Assembly: GCF_950295315.1 (NCBI RefSeq)
Contig: NC_080164.1
Location: 15,182,427-15,246,426 of the forward strand
Reading direction: 5' to 3'
Length of the DNA: 64,000 bases
Source: Erinaceus europaeus
Taxonomy: Eukaryota; Chordata; Mammalia; Eulipotyphla; Erinaceidae
The position numbers and the translations under genes are program-made. A model generated the notes under the pieces. It had not been told where the DNA came from. It saw nothing but the letters and a program-made list of their open reading frames with translations, and searched no databases. Of the stretch, positions 21,185 to 33,022 are shown in pieces. How positions within the stretch are numbered: the first letter of the stretch is position 1; each line of letters starts with the position of its first letter.

Positions 21185-21725
21185 ACTATTACTTACTACC
21201 CCCAGGGTTATCGCTGGGGCTTGGTGCTTTCAGGATGAATCCACTGCTCCTGGAGGGCTCTTTTTTTTTTTTTTTTTAATTTATTTGCTAAAACGGAACT
21301 TGAGAGAGGAGGCTGAAGGAGAAAGAGAAAAAAAAACACCTGCAGACTTGTTTAATGCTCATGAAACGTCTCCCCTGCAGGTGGGAAGCCGGGGCTTAAC
21401 CCTGGACCCACACACAGGGCAATGTGTGCACTTGGCCAGCTGCTGCCTGGCCCTGGGGTTTATTTTATTTTATACAAGATTTATTTATTCGAGAGAACCA
21501 GAACACCACTCTGGCACCTGAAATACCAGGGATTGAACTCCAAACCTCATACCTACAAGTCTAGTGCTCTGTTCACTGGGCCCCTCTTGGGCTCTGTGAT
21601 TTATTTTATTGACGGGGGTGGGGACCATAGCATCTCTCTAGCATATGGGGTGGAAAGGATCGAACCAGGGACCTCATGATTGCAGGCCTGGTGATTTCTA
21701 TCCACTTCGCACCCTCCTGGTCCCA
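21185..21725 (-). mobile_element. SINE-L-like, SINE-M and a further diverged SINE
   Basis: Minus copies in series: a diverged long form (21185-21455, internal poly-T at 21260), a SINE-M (21465-21598) and a remnant with TGGAAAGGATCGAACCAG (21600-21725). Confidence 0.65.
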
Positions 21726-21767
21726 TCAAAAATATTTGTAAACATTTCACACTAAGTTAAGGATGCT

Positions 21768-22050
21768 TTTTCCTTCTATTGGGGGTTAATGTTTTATATT
21801 CGACAGTAAGTACAATAGTGTGTCCATGCATAGCATTCCCCAGTTTCCACAGAACAATCCAGCCCCCCACTAGGTCCTCTGTCATCCCGTTCCAGGACCT
21901 GAACTCTCCCCCCCAACGCCACCCCCTACCCCAGAGTCTTTTACTTTGGTGCAATACACCAACTCCATTCCAGGTTCTGCTTAGTGTTTTCTGGTCTTGT
22001 ATTTCAACTTCTGCCTGTGAATGAGATCATCCCATATTCAAGGGTGACTA
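21768..22050 (-). mobile_element. LINE-1 3' end fragment
   Basis: ATTGGGGGTTAATGTTTTAT through ATGAGATCATCCCATATTCA matches the 3' end of the L1 at 27262-27550. Confidence 0.82.
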
Positions 22051-22065
22051 TCTTAAAGTAACATT

Positions 22066-22252
22066 GGGGGCTGGGCAGTGACACATCTGGTAGAACATAC
22101 ACGTTACAGTGCACAAGGACTCAGGTTCAAGCCCCTGGACCCCACCTGCAGCCAGGAAGCTTCATGACTGGTCAAGCAGGGTGTGTGTGTATGTGTGTGA
22201 TCATCTCCCCTTCTCAATTTTCTATCTCTATCCAAAATAAATTATTTAAAAG
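22066..22252 (+). mobile_element. SINE-S
   Basis: Plus copy, GGGGCTGGGCAGTGACAC to CCAAAATAAATTATT. Confidence 0.7.
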
Positions 22253-22267
22253 AAAAAAGTCATTTTA

Positions 22268-22338
22268 GGGGATGCCAAGAATTGAACCCAGGAATTGATG
22301 CATGTGAAGCATATGTTCTACCACTGAACTGACTCCCC
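22268..22338 (-). pseudogene. tRNA-Ala-like pseudogene
   Basis: On the minus strand 71 bases begin GGGGAGTCAGTTCAGTGG and end GGGTTCAATTCTTGGCATCC-CC, with a TGCTTCACATGCA anticodon arm. Acceptor ends pair (GGGGA/TCCCC) and A and B boxes are visible, resembling mammalian tRNA-Ala with a changed anticodon loop. No SINE body follows it, unlike the other tRNA-like heads here, so a lone tRNA pseudogene is likeliest. Confidence 0.5.
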
Positions 22339-22339
22339 A

Positions 22340-22867
22340 CTCGTAAAGTAACTTACTCATTAGACCAAGGCATTCGGTTAATAGCTAGTTGTAAGGACAA
22401 TGGGACATTGCTGGTGGCTACAGTCAGCCTTACACACCTCTACACGTGTGACTCTATGCCCCTGGAAGTTCATATACTGTAAGCCCACATTAAACCAGCA
22501 AACAAAAACAAGCAGTAGTGACTGAACGCATACACGTCGCGGAGTACATAGTCGGTATGTGTTGATTGGGCTGGTTCTGTACCAGGCATGGAGATGCAGC
22601 GGTGAAGAAAATGAAATTCCCTGTCCTCGCTGAATTTGCATCTTAGTGAAGGTAGGTTGTCACATGAGCAGAACACATGTTACACGTTGATAGAAAAGAA
22701 GTAATAATGGAAGAATAAAGAGGGTCCTGGAGGAGAGGGGTTGCGTTGCCATTTAGAACAGAGAAGCCACAGGTCTTCAGAGAAGGGGATGTTTGAAGAG
22801 AATTCAAGGGTGGGCTGTGGAAATGTAGAGAATGAACTTTCTTCCTTTTAAAGAATTTATTATCAAT
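22340..22867. other. intergenic unique sequence
   Basis: No repeat or gene recognised. Confidence 0.55.
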
Positions 22868-22881
22868 AAGGATGGACTTTT

Positions 22882-23159
22882 AAAAGAATCTTTTTAAAAA
22901 TATTTATTCCCTTTTGTTGCCCTTGTTGTTTTATTTTTATTTTTTTAGTTATTGATGTTGATGGATAGGACAGAGAGAAATGGAGAGAGGAAGGGAAGAC
23001 GGGGGGGGGGGGAGAGACAGAGAGAGACACCCGCAGACCTGCTTCATCGCTTGTGAAGCGACTCCCCTGCAGGTGGGGAGCCGGGGGCTAGAACCGGGAT
23101 CCTTACGCCGATGCTTGTGCTTTGCGCCACCTGCGCTTAACCCGCTGCGCCACCGCCTG
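22882..23159 (-). mobile_element. SINE-L with perfect target duplication
   Basis: Minus copy flanked by AAGGATGGACTTTT at 22868-22881 and 23160-23173. Confidence 0.92.
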
Positions 23160-23173
23160 AAGGATGGACTTTT

Positions 23174-23717
23174 CAAGCAGAGGTGCAAAAGCTTTCAGGC
23201 TGGACTAGAGTAAGGAGAACAGGAGGAGAACAAGTCTGAAAGGTAATTAATGAGGGCTGGGTGGTAGAGAACCTTTAAGAGAAAAAGAGCTTTCACTCTG
23301 AGACAGGGAACCCTGGAGAATTTTAGGCAGGCGGGGAGGTGTTATTTGGGGTTTGGGAAAACAAGCTGGGCGTAGTGGTGAGAAGGAGCAAGCAGACCTG
23401 CAGGAAACCATGTCAGTGGTCCAGGCAAGAGACGGTAACTTGGAGGATGGCAGCCGTGGGAACTGTGAGGAGGGGGCCGATTCTGAGTCTACTTGGAAAC
23501 AAACCATAGCATTTGTTGACAACCAAATATGGCATGTGAGAGAAGAATAAGAGGGTTCAAAGCAGCGGCACGAACTACTGGGAGGATGGAAATTTCCATG
23601 AACAGAGGTGGAAGGGAGAGAAGCAAACAGTCGAATTCATTTTCTGTCAGGATAATTTAGGAGAGTAGGTGGGTTCGAAACCATCAGCTTGTAGTTCATT
23701 TTGAAAACTATGAGACT
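23174..23717. other. intergenic unique sequence
   Basis: Purine-rich unique DNA; open frames here resemble no protein I know. Confidence 0.5.
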
Positions 23718-23850
23718 GGGGCTGGGAGGTAATATAATGGCTGTACAGAAAGATTTTCATACCTGAAACATCAAAGGTCCCAGGTTCAATCCTCAACACC
23801 ACCATAAGCCAGAGCTGAACAGTGCTCTGGTAAAAATAGAGAATTCTGTG
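23718..23850 (+). mobile_element. SINE-D
   Basis: Plus copy: GGTAATATAATGGCTGTAC head, B box GGTTCAATCCTC, GCTGAACAGTGCTCTGG tail. Confidence 0.75.
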
Positions 23851-24129
23851 ACTGAAAGACGACTGGAACTAGATTTCTTAACTACCCTCCCCCTTCTCTC
23901 ACTTCAGTCATGCCTAGAGTTTAGTTCACAAATAAATGTTTGATGTTGTAGTTAGCTGTGCAGTGCAGTGCCCCACAGCAACTAGCAGAGAAAGCCATGT
24001 AATCATCTCAGTAGATGCTCGGCTTCCTCCCCACCCCCATTCTATGAAATACACCTTGTAGCCGTTGTCAAATGTGTCTTCCTCTTGGATCACTAATACT
24101 CTTTCAGATTTTATTTTAAAAATTCAAGT

Positions 24130-24590
24130 CATTTTATGAATCTTTATTCATTATTATTGGACAGAGACAGAAATTGAGAGGGGGTGGAGATAGAGAGGGA
24201 GACAGACACCCGCAGCCCTGCTTCACCACTTGTGAAGATTTTCCCCTGCATGTGGGGGCCAGAGCTTGAACCTGGGTCCTTGCACACTGAGTGCTAATCA
24301 GGCGCATGTGTTACAGCACTCAAGGGCCTGGGTTGGAGCCCCGGTCCCCACCTGCAGAGGGAAAGCTTTGCAAGTGGTGAAGCAGTGCCGCAGGTCTCTC
24401 TTCTCTCTCCCTGTCACCTCCTTTCCCCTCGATTTCTGGCTGTCTCTATCCAATAAATATAATATAAGAAATAAAATAAAAATATTTTTTTTAAAAAAAA
24501 CCTGGAAAAATGGCTTCCAGGAGTTAGTGGATTCCTAGTGCCGGCACCGCGCCCCAGCGATAACCCTGGTGGCAAAGTAAATAAATAAAT
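24130..24590. mobile_element. SINE-S inverted pair
   Basis: Minus copy (about 24135-24300) abuts a plus copy (about 24300-24590) that carries the GGAGTTAGTGGATTCC...GATAACCCTGGTGGC tail module. Confidence 0.7.
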
Positions 24591-24683
24591 AGTGCTATCC
24601 CTCCACCTAAGATTCAGAACTGGGGTGCCCTTGCAAGTTCCCCGCCCCCACCCCAAATCCAGCCTTAATTCTTCTTCTCCTAT

Positions 24684-24846
24684 GCATTTCTTTTATTGAG
24701 AGAGACAGAGAGAGAGCCAGGAAGAGACCAAGGCCAGAGTGCTGCTCAGCTCTGGGTTTTTGCAGTGCTGAGGATTAAACCTGGGACCTGGGGAGCCTCA
24801 GGCTTGAGAGTCTGTTTGCATAACCATTATGCTGTCTCCCCAGCCC
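24684..24846 (-). mobile_element. SINE-D
   Basis: Minus copy: AGAGTGCTGCTCAGCTCTGG to TGCATAACCATTATGCTG. Confidence 0.75.
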
Positions 24847-24879
24847 AGGATTTTACCATTTTCCACACCAACACCTTCC

Positions 24880-25690
24880 CATCGGCAACAGTGGTTCCCC
24901 ACCGCCAGGATTCTCAACCAAGAAGCCGCTGGCAGCGCTCACGCCTAAGAGGCCTTCTCTGAACCTGGCTTGCGGGAGGCGGACGAAATGAGAACAGAGC
25001 CGGCAGTTTTAACCCGGGCCGCTAGGGGCGCTCTCGGCATCCCGCCCGTCCCAGGAGATGCGGTGTGACCTAGGTGCGGCTCCTCGGCAGAGCGGGTGCA
25101 GAAACACCATTCTGTCAGCTCCTGCAGTGATAATTGGGCTCCCGGGTATTGAGTCACACAGTCACAGTCACAGGAGGCTGGTTCATCATCCGGGATGTCA
25201 ATTAACCAATTTAAAATGGAAGACACAGCTTCTCTGTACGTGAACTTCTTATGACCCTGCTCTTCAGGCTGTTGGCTGTCTCCTGGCTGGAAAGCACATC
25301 AGTGAGCGGCCCTGGGAGGTCAGGGGACAGACCGACTGGCCCGCAGCCCCCACCCCCTGCTGGCTCTGAGCTCAGGGAAGGCAAAGACCCCCGGAGTCCA
25401 CACTTGGGGACCAGCCCGTCCGGGTCCCCCAAGTCATTTGTTGGTTATAAAAGGTTTCTCGCAGATGCACCTGGCCTTCCCGAGGGTCTGCCGCCTCCCT
25501 CGGGCAGGCAGGGCCTCTGCTCTATTGGAAAGCGTGTCTTTTATTTACTTGCCAACTTGGCTTGCAAGGTCAGGCAGATTGTACTTATTGCCAATTTCTT
25601 TTACAAGTGCACAATCCACACGATCCTGTATGTATGCTAACTCTCACTCTCTAAACTTTCCTTTTGGGTTGCTGAGGTAGTAAGTAGGTC
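24880..25690. other. intergenic unique, relatively CpG-rich patch
   Basis: No SINE. It contains a CTCF-like CCGCTAGGGGCGCT (25019-25032), an AP-1-type TGAGTCA (25150-25156), a CCAAT in TTAACCAATTTAA (about 25202) and TATAAAAGG (25447-25455). No protein recognised in its open frames. Confidence 0.4.
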
Positions 25691-26375
25691 AGGAGAGAAA
25701 CCTGTAGAACTCCTCCACCACTGAGGTTCTTCCCCCCTGCAGATGGGGACCAGGGGGCTTGAACCCAAGTCTGTCTGCACGGTAACATGTGCTCAGATGG
25801 ATACAGAAACACCTGTGTCTCCCTGCCCCCACCCCCACACCTTTTTTTCCTTTCAGAGCACTGCTCAGCTCTGGTTTATGGTGGTGCTGGGGGTGGAACC
25901 TGAGACCTTGGAGCTTCAGGCAGGAAAGCTGTTGACATCACCATTATGCCATCTCCCTGGCCTCCAAGAATTTTTGTTTCCCTTCAGGGTTGTCTCTGAG
26001 GCCCAGTGCTGGCACTATGAATCCACTCCACCGCTCATGGCAGCCATTCCCCCCCCCCCTTTTTTTTATTGGATAGGACAGAGAGAAATGAGAGGGGAGG
26101 GGAAGATAGAGAAGGAGAAAGAAAGATGCTTGCAGATCTGCTTCACCGCCTGTAAAGTGACCCCTTTGCAGATCGGGAGCCAGGGGCTGGGACCACCCTC
26201 AAGAATTTATATTTATTTTTTTTAAAAGATTTGCTTATTGGTAGAGACAGAGAGAAACTGAGAGACAGAGACACCTCAAACAATGCTTCACAGCCCTTGA
26301 AGCTTCCTCATTGCAGGTGGGAACTGGGGGGAGGGGGACTTGAACCCAGGTCCTTGTGCACCACAGCCTGGCCCT
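25690..26375 (-). mobile_element. run of minus-strand SINE fragments
   Basis: SINE-S remnant (25690-25800), SINE-D (25850-25970), diverged SINE-L (25975-26198), SINE-S (26215-26375). Confidence 0.6.
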
Positions 26376-26394
26376 ACAAATTTGTATTTCTTTT

Positions 26395-26935
26395 TTTTTA
26401 ATATTTATTAATTTTTGCCTCCAGGCTTATCGGGGCTTGGTGCCTTCACTATGAATCCACTACTGGAGACCATTTTTTACATTTTTGTTGTCCTAGTTGT
26501 TGTTATTGTTGTTAGGACAGAGAGAAATTGAGAGAGGAAGGGAAGATGGGGTGGGGGAGATAGACACCTGCTTCACGGCCTGGGAAGCAGCCGCCCCAAC
26601 CCCTGTGACTATGGATTGTGTTGCTTTGTGTCTGGGTTAATGATTACCTTGACCTCCTCCCTGTGCAATGGGTATATCTGCCTGCTGCTTTCTCCCTTAA
26701 TACACGAGTCGCCCTACTGAGGCTCTCCCAGAGCGGATTGCTCTCTGAGCACTTTGCCCCCACCATGCGAGCCACCCCAGGACTCCCAGGGGGCCGCTCT
26801 GACCTTCGCAGCCAGTGGCCAGGGGGGCGGGGAACCGGAGCCGCAGCCCACAAACCCCCCCCCCCCCGCAGGTGGGGGTCCTTTCTTTCACTGGTCTTAG
26901 TGCTTCACTCGCTGCACTACCAAATTTGTGTTTCC
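26395..26935 (-). mobile_element. SINE-L interrupted by foreign sequence
   Basis: The first part (26395-26597) breaks after GGGAAGCAGCCGCC. A CGCAGGTGGGGGTCC continuation appears at about 26867, so 26598-26858 is an insert. Confidence 0.55.
26598..26858 (+). mobile_element. possible LTR fragment of a class I ERV
   Basis: The insert has CTGCTTTCTCCCTTAATACA followed by CTGAGGCTCTCCCAGAGCGG and GATTGCTCTCTGAGC, a layout like the R/U5 part of some gamma-retroviral LTRs. No terminal TG/CA pair could be fixed. Confidence 0.35.
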
Positions 26936-26984
26936 AATAATTACCCGAGCAGTGCTGATCTAGGGGCCACATGTAATCTTCGTT

Positions 26985-27257
26985 ATATTCATTTTCCCTT
27001 TTGTTGCCCTTGTTTTTTTAATTATTGTTGTAGTTATTATTGTTGTTGATGTCATCATTGTTGGATAGGACAGAGAGCAATGGAGAGAGGAGGGGAAGAC
27101 AGAGAGGGAGAGAAAGACAGACGCCTGCAGACCTGCTTCACCGCCTGTGAAGCGACTCCCCTGCAGATGGGGAGCCGGGGGCTCGAACCGGGATCCTTAC
27201 GCCGGTCCTTGTGCTTTTGCCACGTGTGCTTAACCCGCTGCGCTACGCCTGACTCCC
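26985..27257 (-). mobile_element. SINE-L
   Basis: Minus copy with a standard body and head ending CTACGCCTGACTCCC. Confidence 0.85.
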
Positions 27258-27506
27258 TTCAATTTTTAAAAAAATTTATTTCTTTATTGGGGAATTAATG
27301 TTTTACATTCAACAGTAAATACAATAGTTTGTACATGCATAACATTCCCCAGTTTCCCATTTCACAATACAACCCCCACTATGTCATTTATTATCCTTCA
27401 TGGACCTGTATTCTCCCCACCCACCCACCCCAGAGTCTTTTACTTTGGTGCAATACGCCAATTCCATTTCAGGTTCTACTTGTGTTTTCTTTTCTGATCT
27501 TGTTTT

Positions 27507-30500
27507 TCAACTTCTGCCTGAGAGTGAGATCATCCCATATTCATCCTTCTGTTTCTGACTTAGTTCACTCAACATGACTTTTTCAAGGTCTATCCAAGAT
27601 CGGCTGAAAACGGGGAAGTCACCATTTTTTACAGCTGAGTAGTATTCCATTGTGTCTATATACCACCACTTGCTCAGCCACTCATCTGTTGTTGGACACC
27701 TGGGTTGCTTCCAGGTTTTGGCTATTACAAATTGTGCTGCCAAGAACATATGTGTACACAGATCTCTTTGGATGGATGTGTTGGGTTCCTTAGGATATAT
27801 CCCCAGGAGAGAAATTGCAGGATCATAGGGTAGGTCCATTTCTAGCCTTCTGAGAGTTCTCCAGACTGTTCTCCACAGAGGTTGGACCAATTGACATTCC
27901 CACCAGCAGTGCAGGAGGTTTCCTTTGACCCCACAGCCTCTCCAGCATTTGCTGCTGTTACCTTTTCTGATGTATGACATTCTCACAGGAGTGAAGTGAT
28001 ATCTCATTGTTGTCTTGATTGGCATTTCTCTGACAGTCAGAGACTTGGAGCATTTTTTTCATATGTTTCTCAGCCTTTTGGATCTCTTCTGTGGTGAATA
28101 TTCTGTCCAAGTCCTCCCCCCATTTTTGGATGGGGTTATTTGTTGTCTTGTTGTTGAGTCTGGCAAGCTCTTTACATATGTTGGTTATTAAACTCTTGTC
28201 TGATGTATGGCATGTAAAGATCTTCTCCCATTCTGTGAGGGGTCTCTTGGTTTGGGTAGTGGTTTCTTTTGCTGTGCAGAAGCTTTTTAATTTGATGTAG
28301 TCCCATAGGTTTATACTTGCCTTAGTCTTCTTTGTAATTGGATTCGTTTCATTGAAAATGTCTTTAAAATTTATGCGGAAAAGAGTTCTGCCAATATTTT
28401 CCTCTAAGTATTTGATAGTTTGTGGTCTAACATCCAAGTCCTTGATCCACTTGGAATTTACTTTTGTATTTGGTGAAATACAGTGATTCAGTTTCATTCT
28501 TCTGCATGTTTCAACCCATTGTTTCCAACACCATTTGTTGAAGAGACTCTGCTTTCCCCATGTAATAGTCTGGGCCCCTTTGTCAAAGATTAGATGTCCA
28601 TAGGTGTGGGGCCTCATTTCTGGGCTCTCAATTCTATTCCACTGGTCAGTGTGTCTGTTCATGTTCTAGTACCAAGCAGTTTTGATAACAATGGCCCTAT
28701 AATACAGTTTGAGATCTGGGAGTGTGATGCCTCCGGTTCTGTTCTTTTTTCTCAAGATTGTTTTGGCAATTCTAGGTCTTTTCTGGTTCCAGATAAACAT
28801 TTGTAGCATGTTTTCTATTCTCCTAAAAAATGTGCTTGGGATCTTGATGGGGATAGCATTAAATTTATAGATGGCTCTGGGTAATACATTCATTTTGATG
28901 ATGTTAATTCTTCCAACCCATGAACATGGAATATCTTTCCACTTCTTTGTGTCTTTTTCAATTTCTTTGAGTAGTGACTCATAATTTTCAGTATACAAGT
29001 CTTTCACTTCTTTGGTTAGATTTATGTTGGTATGCATGAACTCCTTCTGTTTCATTTGGTTTAAATCCCCCCCTGCTTAACACTATTTTATTTACATAAC
29101 CACTTCATTCTATTTACATAACCGCTGTTAACAAGCACCACCCTCCCTCCAGGGCATTGGTTCAATTCCCCAGTTTCATATGTTTTTGCTCCACCCCCTC
29201 TCCTTGTCACACCCTGATCCTCTCCTTGTCACACTCTGATTGTCACCAGTCACTTTTCTCTCCACCCTCTCTATGTCACATCCTCTTTCCACCCTACTTG
29301 GCAAGTATATATAAAGACAGCATTGTGAGTTTTACAGTACCTAGAGTTTAGCTTAGTTCGTCTTAGATTGTGCTTCGTCCTGCATGAATAAAGAGATACT
29401 GCCTACAGCTCAACCATGAGTCCCTGGTCGTCTGTTACCTGCCCGTGAAGCCAGCCTGGCGAAAATGACATAGCCCGGTGAAAACAACAGGTTTACTCCT
29501 AGATATTTTATTGTTTTTGTTGCTATAGTAAAAGGAATTGATTTCTGGATTTCAATTTCCTCTAACTTAGTGTTTGCATAGAGGAATGTCACTGACTTTT
29601 GAATGTTAATTCTATAGCCTGACACCTTACTGTATTGCCTGATGATTTCCAAAAGCTTCTTGCTGGATTCCTTAGGTTTTTCCATGTATACTACCATGTC
29701 ATCTGCAAATAAGGAGTTTGACTTCTTCTCTTCCAATCTGTATCCCTTGAATTCCTTGCTCCTGCCTGATTGCTATGGCAAGAACTTCCAACACTATGTT
29801 GAATAGTAATGGTGATAGTGGGCAGCCCTGTCTAGTACCTGATCTGAGGGGAAGTGCTTCCAGTTTTTCACCATTGAGTATGATGTTGGCTGTAGGTTTG
29901 CTATATATAGACTCCACTATCTTCAGGAATTTTCCATCTATTCCCATTTTTTGTAGTGTTTTGATCATAAAGGGATGTTGTATTTTGTCAAAGGCTTTCT
30001 CTGCATCTATTGATATGACCATGTGGTTTTTGGCCTTGCTTCTGTTGATGTGGTGGATCACATTGATTGATTTACATATATCAAACTTGCATGCCTGGGA
30101 TAAACCCCACTTGGTCATGATGAACAATCTTTTTGATATACTGCTGTATCCGGTTGGCAAGAATTTTGTTCAATATTTTCGCATCTATGTTCATCAGAGA
30201 TATTGGTCTGTAGTTTTTTTGGTTGTGTCCCTGTCTGCTTTTGGTATCAGGGTGATGTTGGCTTCATAGAAGCTGGCAGGGAGTATTCCAGTGTCTTCAA
30301 TCTTCTGGAAGACTTTTAAAAGTAGAGGTATTAGTTCTTCTTTGAAAGTTTTGTAGAATTCATTTGTAAACCATCTGGTCCAGGACTTTTATTTTTGGGG
30401 AGATTTTTGATAACTATTTCAATTTCATTAGCTGTGATGGGCCTGTTCATGTTATCCATTCCTCTTTACTTAGTTTTGGAAGTTGGTAGGTATCTAGGAA

Positions 30501-31281
30501 ATCGTCCATTTCTTCCAGGTTCTCTAGCTTGGTGGCATATAGTTGTTCATAGAAGCCTCGCATGATATGTTGAATTTCTGCAGTGTCTGTTGTGATATCT
30601 CCTCTTTCATTTACTATCCGATTTATTTGGGTCTTCTCCCTTTTTTGTTTTGTAAGTCTGGCTAAAGGTTTGTCGATTTTGTTTACTCTTTCAAAGAACC
30701 AACATTTACTTTCGTTGATCTTTTGTATGGTTTTCCTATTCTCAATGTTATTTATTTCGACCCTAACTTTAGTGATTTCCGTACTTCTGGTTGCTTTAGG
30801 ATTCCTTTGTTGTTCTTCTTCTAGGTCTTTAAGATGTGCAATCAGAGTGGGGTGTTGAAGTCCCCTACTATGATTGTGTTACTGTTAATATATTGCTGTA
30901 GCTCTTTCAGTAGAAGTTTGATGTATTTAGATGGCTTCTCATTGGGTGCATAGATGTATAATTGTTAAGTCCTCTGATCCTCTGAGCATTAAGTAGTGTC
31001 CATTTCCTATCTTTTGTAATCTTACCTATTTTAAAGTCTATCATGTCAGATATGAGAATAGCTGTTCCTGCCCTTTTTTGTGGGCCACTGGCTTGTATGA
31101 TAGTTTTCCATTCTTTCACTTTAAGTCTGTGTTTGTCTTGTTGAGTTAGGTGGGTTTCCTGTAGACAGCATATTGTTGGGTTGTGTTTTCTGATCCATCT
31201 TCCTACTCTGTGTCTTTTAATAGGTGAATTCAGGCCATTCACATTTATTGATATCAAAGATTGAAGATATTTTAACACCAT
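27507..31281 (-). pseudogene. L1 ORF2 (endonuclease-reverse transcriptase), broken
   Basis: Separate open blocks in different frames cover endonuclease (31281-30907), RT (30160-29699), the FADDM catalytic region (29736-29530), thumb-like region (29003-28666), further C-terminal part (28662-27958) and the C-terminal domain (28025-27507). Multiple frameshifts plus the LTR at 29025-29489 make it inactive. Confidence 0.88.
29025..29489 (+). mobile_element. solo LTR inserted in the LINE-1
   Basis: Plus-oriented LTR from TGTTGGTATGC to AAAACAACA with TATATATAAAG (about 29305) and AATAAAGAGATACTGCC (AATAAA at 29387-29392). It is flanked by 6-bp near-duplicates GATTTA (29019-29024) and GGTTTA (29490-29495), the duplication length typical of class II (ERVK/beta-like) retroviruses. 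The L1 RT reading resumes directly after it. It carries the doubled 3' terminal module. Confidence 0.9.
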
Positions 31282-31289
31282 TCTTGTAG

Positions 31290-32316
31290 AGTTTTAGAGT
31301 GTTTTGATATATGTCCTATTTGTGGTGGTCTGGTTGTTTATAGGCGACCTTTCAGAACTTCTTTCAGGGCAGGCTTGGTGACGGTTGATTCCTTCAACTG
31401 TTGCTTGTCTGAGAAGGTTTTGATGCCTCCATCTAGTCTGAATGACAGTCTAGCGGGATACAGTATTCTTGGCTGAAAGGCTTTCTCATTGAGCACTCGA
31501 TAGATAACTTGCCATTCTCTTCTGGCCTGTTGTGTTTGTATGGAGAAGTCTGCTGCTAATCTTATGGGTTTTCCTTTGTAGGTGACTCTTTGTTTTTCTC
31601 TTGCAGCCTTCAGGATCCTTTCTTTATCCTTATTCCTTTCTATTCTAAGTATGATATGTCTTGGTGTCTTTAGGTCTGGGTTAATTCTGTTTGGGACCCT
31701 TTGGGCTTCTTGAATCTTTATGTCTTTGATGTTGTCTAGACTAGAGAAGTTTTCAGCTATTATGGCCTGGAAAATGCTTTCTTCCTCTCCTTCTCTTTCT
31801 TCCTCTGGTAAGCCAATAATGCGTATATTGTTTCTTTTGAAGTCATCCTATAGGATTCTGTTGTTGTTTTCAGCATCTCTTAATCTCTTTTTGAGATCTC
31901 TTACTTCTTTTTTAGTTGTCTCTAATTCATCCTCAATCTTGCTAATTCTGTCTTCAGCCTCATAGATTCTATTCTCTCTGCCCTCTACTGTTTTCTGGAG
32001 TTCATCTATTTTGTTGCCCTGCTCTGATACTGTTTTAGCTTGTTCAGCTAGTTGCCTTCTTAGCTCAGCGATTTCAGCTTTCAGCTCTCTAATAACCATG
32101 AGATAATTAGTATTTTCTTCCATATTCTCATTTGTTGTTCCTACATTTCTGATTACAATTTTTTCAAGTTCTTTACTCACTCACTCCTGTTACTATTTCC
32201 TTAGCTAATGTTTGGATGTTGAACTCATTATTTTGTGCTTCACCCTCTGGAGGACTTTTAGCTGGACTCTTGTCCTGGTTCGATTCTCCAATATTTCTTC
32301 TTGTTGTTTTAACCAT
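31290..32316 (-). pseudogene. L1 ORF1 with frameshift
   Basis: Starts MVKTTRRNIGESNQDKS. At about 32168-32178 the minus strand reads GTGAGTGAGTAAAG where the continuing frame needs one GAGT fewer, which introduces a stop. After the slip the coiled coil (MEENTNYLMVIRELKAE and EEDRISKIE-like heptads) is open for over 100 codons. ORF1 encodes the RNA-binding chaperone of L1; this copy cannot make it. The 3' limit is approximate. Confidence 0.8.
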
Positions 32317-32982
32317 TTTATATATTATGTTATGAGTTCCCTTTATCAGTACTTTTATTGATCACTATTGCCTGGATTGACTTGTGTCTAAGTAAGTTAA
32401 TTAAAGGCTTCACAGTGGTGGAAGTTAACAGTTGGAGCTCAGTGGTTTAAAAGTTTCTTTTTTTTTTTTTTCTTCCCTGTAGGCTATGGGAGCCTGAGGG
32501 CTTTTAAACTATCAATAGGCTTCTTAGCTTAATCACTGACTCCTGCCCAAGAAATAAATCAGGGTGTGGCAGAGATAATCCAGTGGTTATGCAAAGAGAC
32601 TTTCACAGCCCCTCAGCTATGCCACCGAGGTATAGGTCTTCTGAGTTTCCTGGTTAGACCTCTGTCCCCTGGTGTCCCTCCCTGTCGCTGCTCCAGATTC
32701 TGAGGATAGTAGCAATGGAGACTCAGAGTTGCACTTGGTGAGACTCCGGGGAGTCTTCTCCTCCCTTCAGCTGTCCCCTTGTTGGTGGAGCAGACTGGAG
32801 GTGGTGTCTCAACTGATAAACTGCTGAACTGTTAGCAGTCACTTAATCTCTCCTTAGGCTCCTGTCTCCTGTCACCAGCCACACGTGTTTGTACTCACCG
32901 GTGATTTACTGGTTTCCTGTGGTCATTCTAGTCCTGTCTTGTTTCAGTCCCGGTGGTCTCCTTTGGTATTCCTAGTTGATCC

Positions 32983-33022
32983 GGGAGAGGAGAGGAGAGG
33001 AGAGGAGAGGAGAGGAGAGGAA
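32983..33022. repeat. (GGAGA)n microsatellite
   Basis: About seven AGGAG units at the 5' UTR end of the L1. Confidence 0.9.

Noticed and set aside
25251..25640. Open frame of 129 codons in CpG-richer intergenic DNA
   Set aside because: Composition-driven, no recognised domain, no splice structure.
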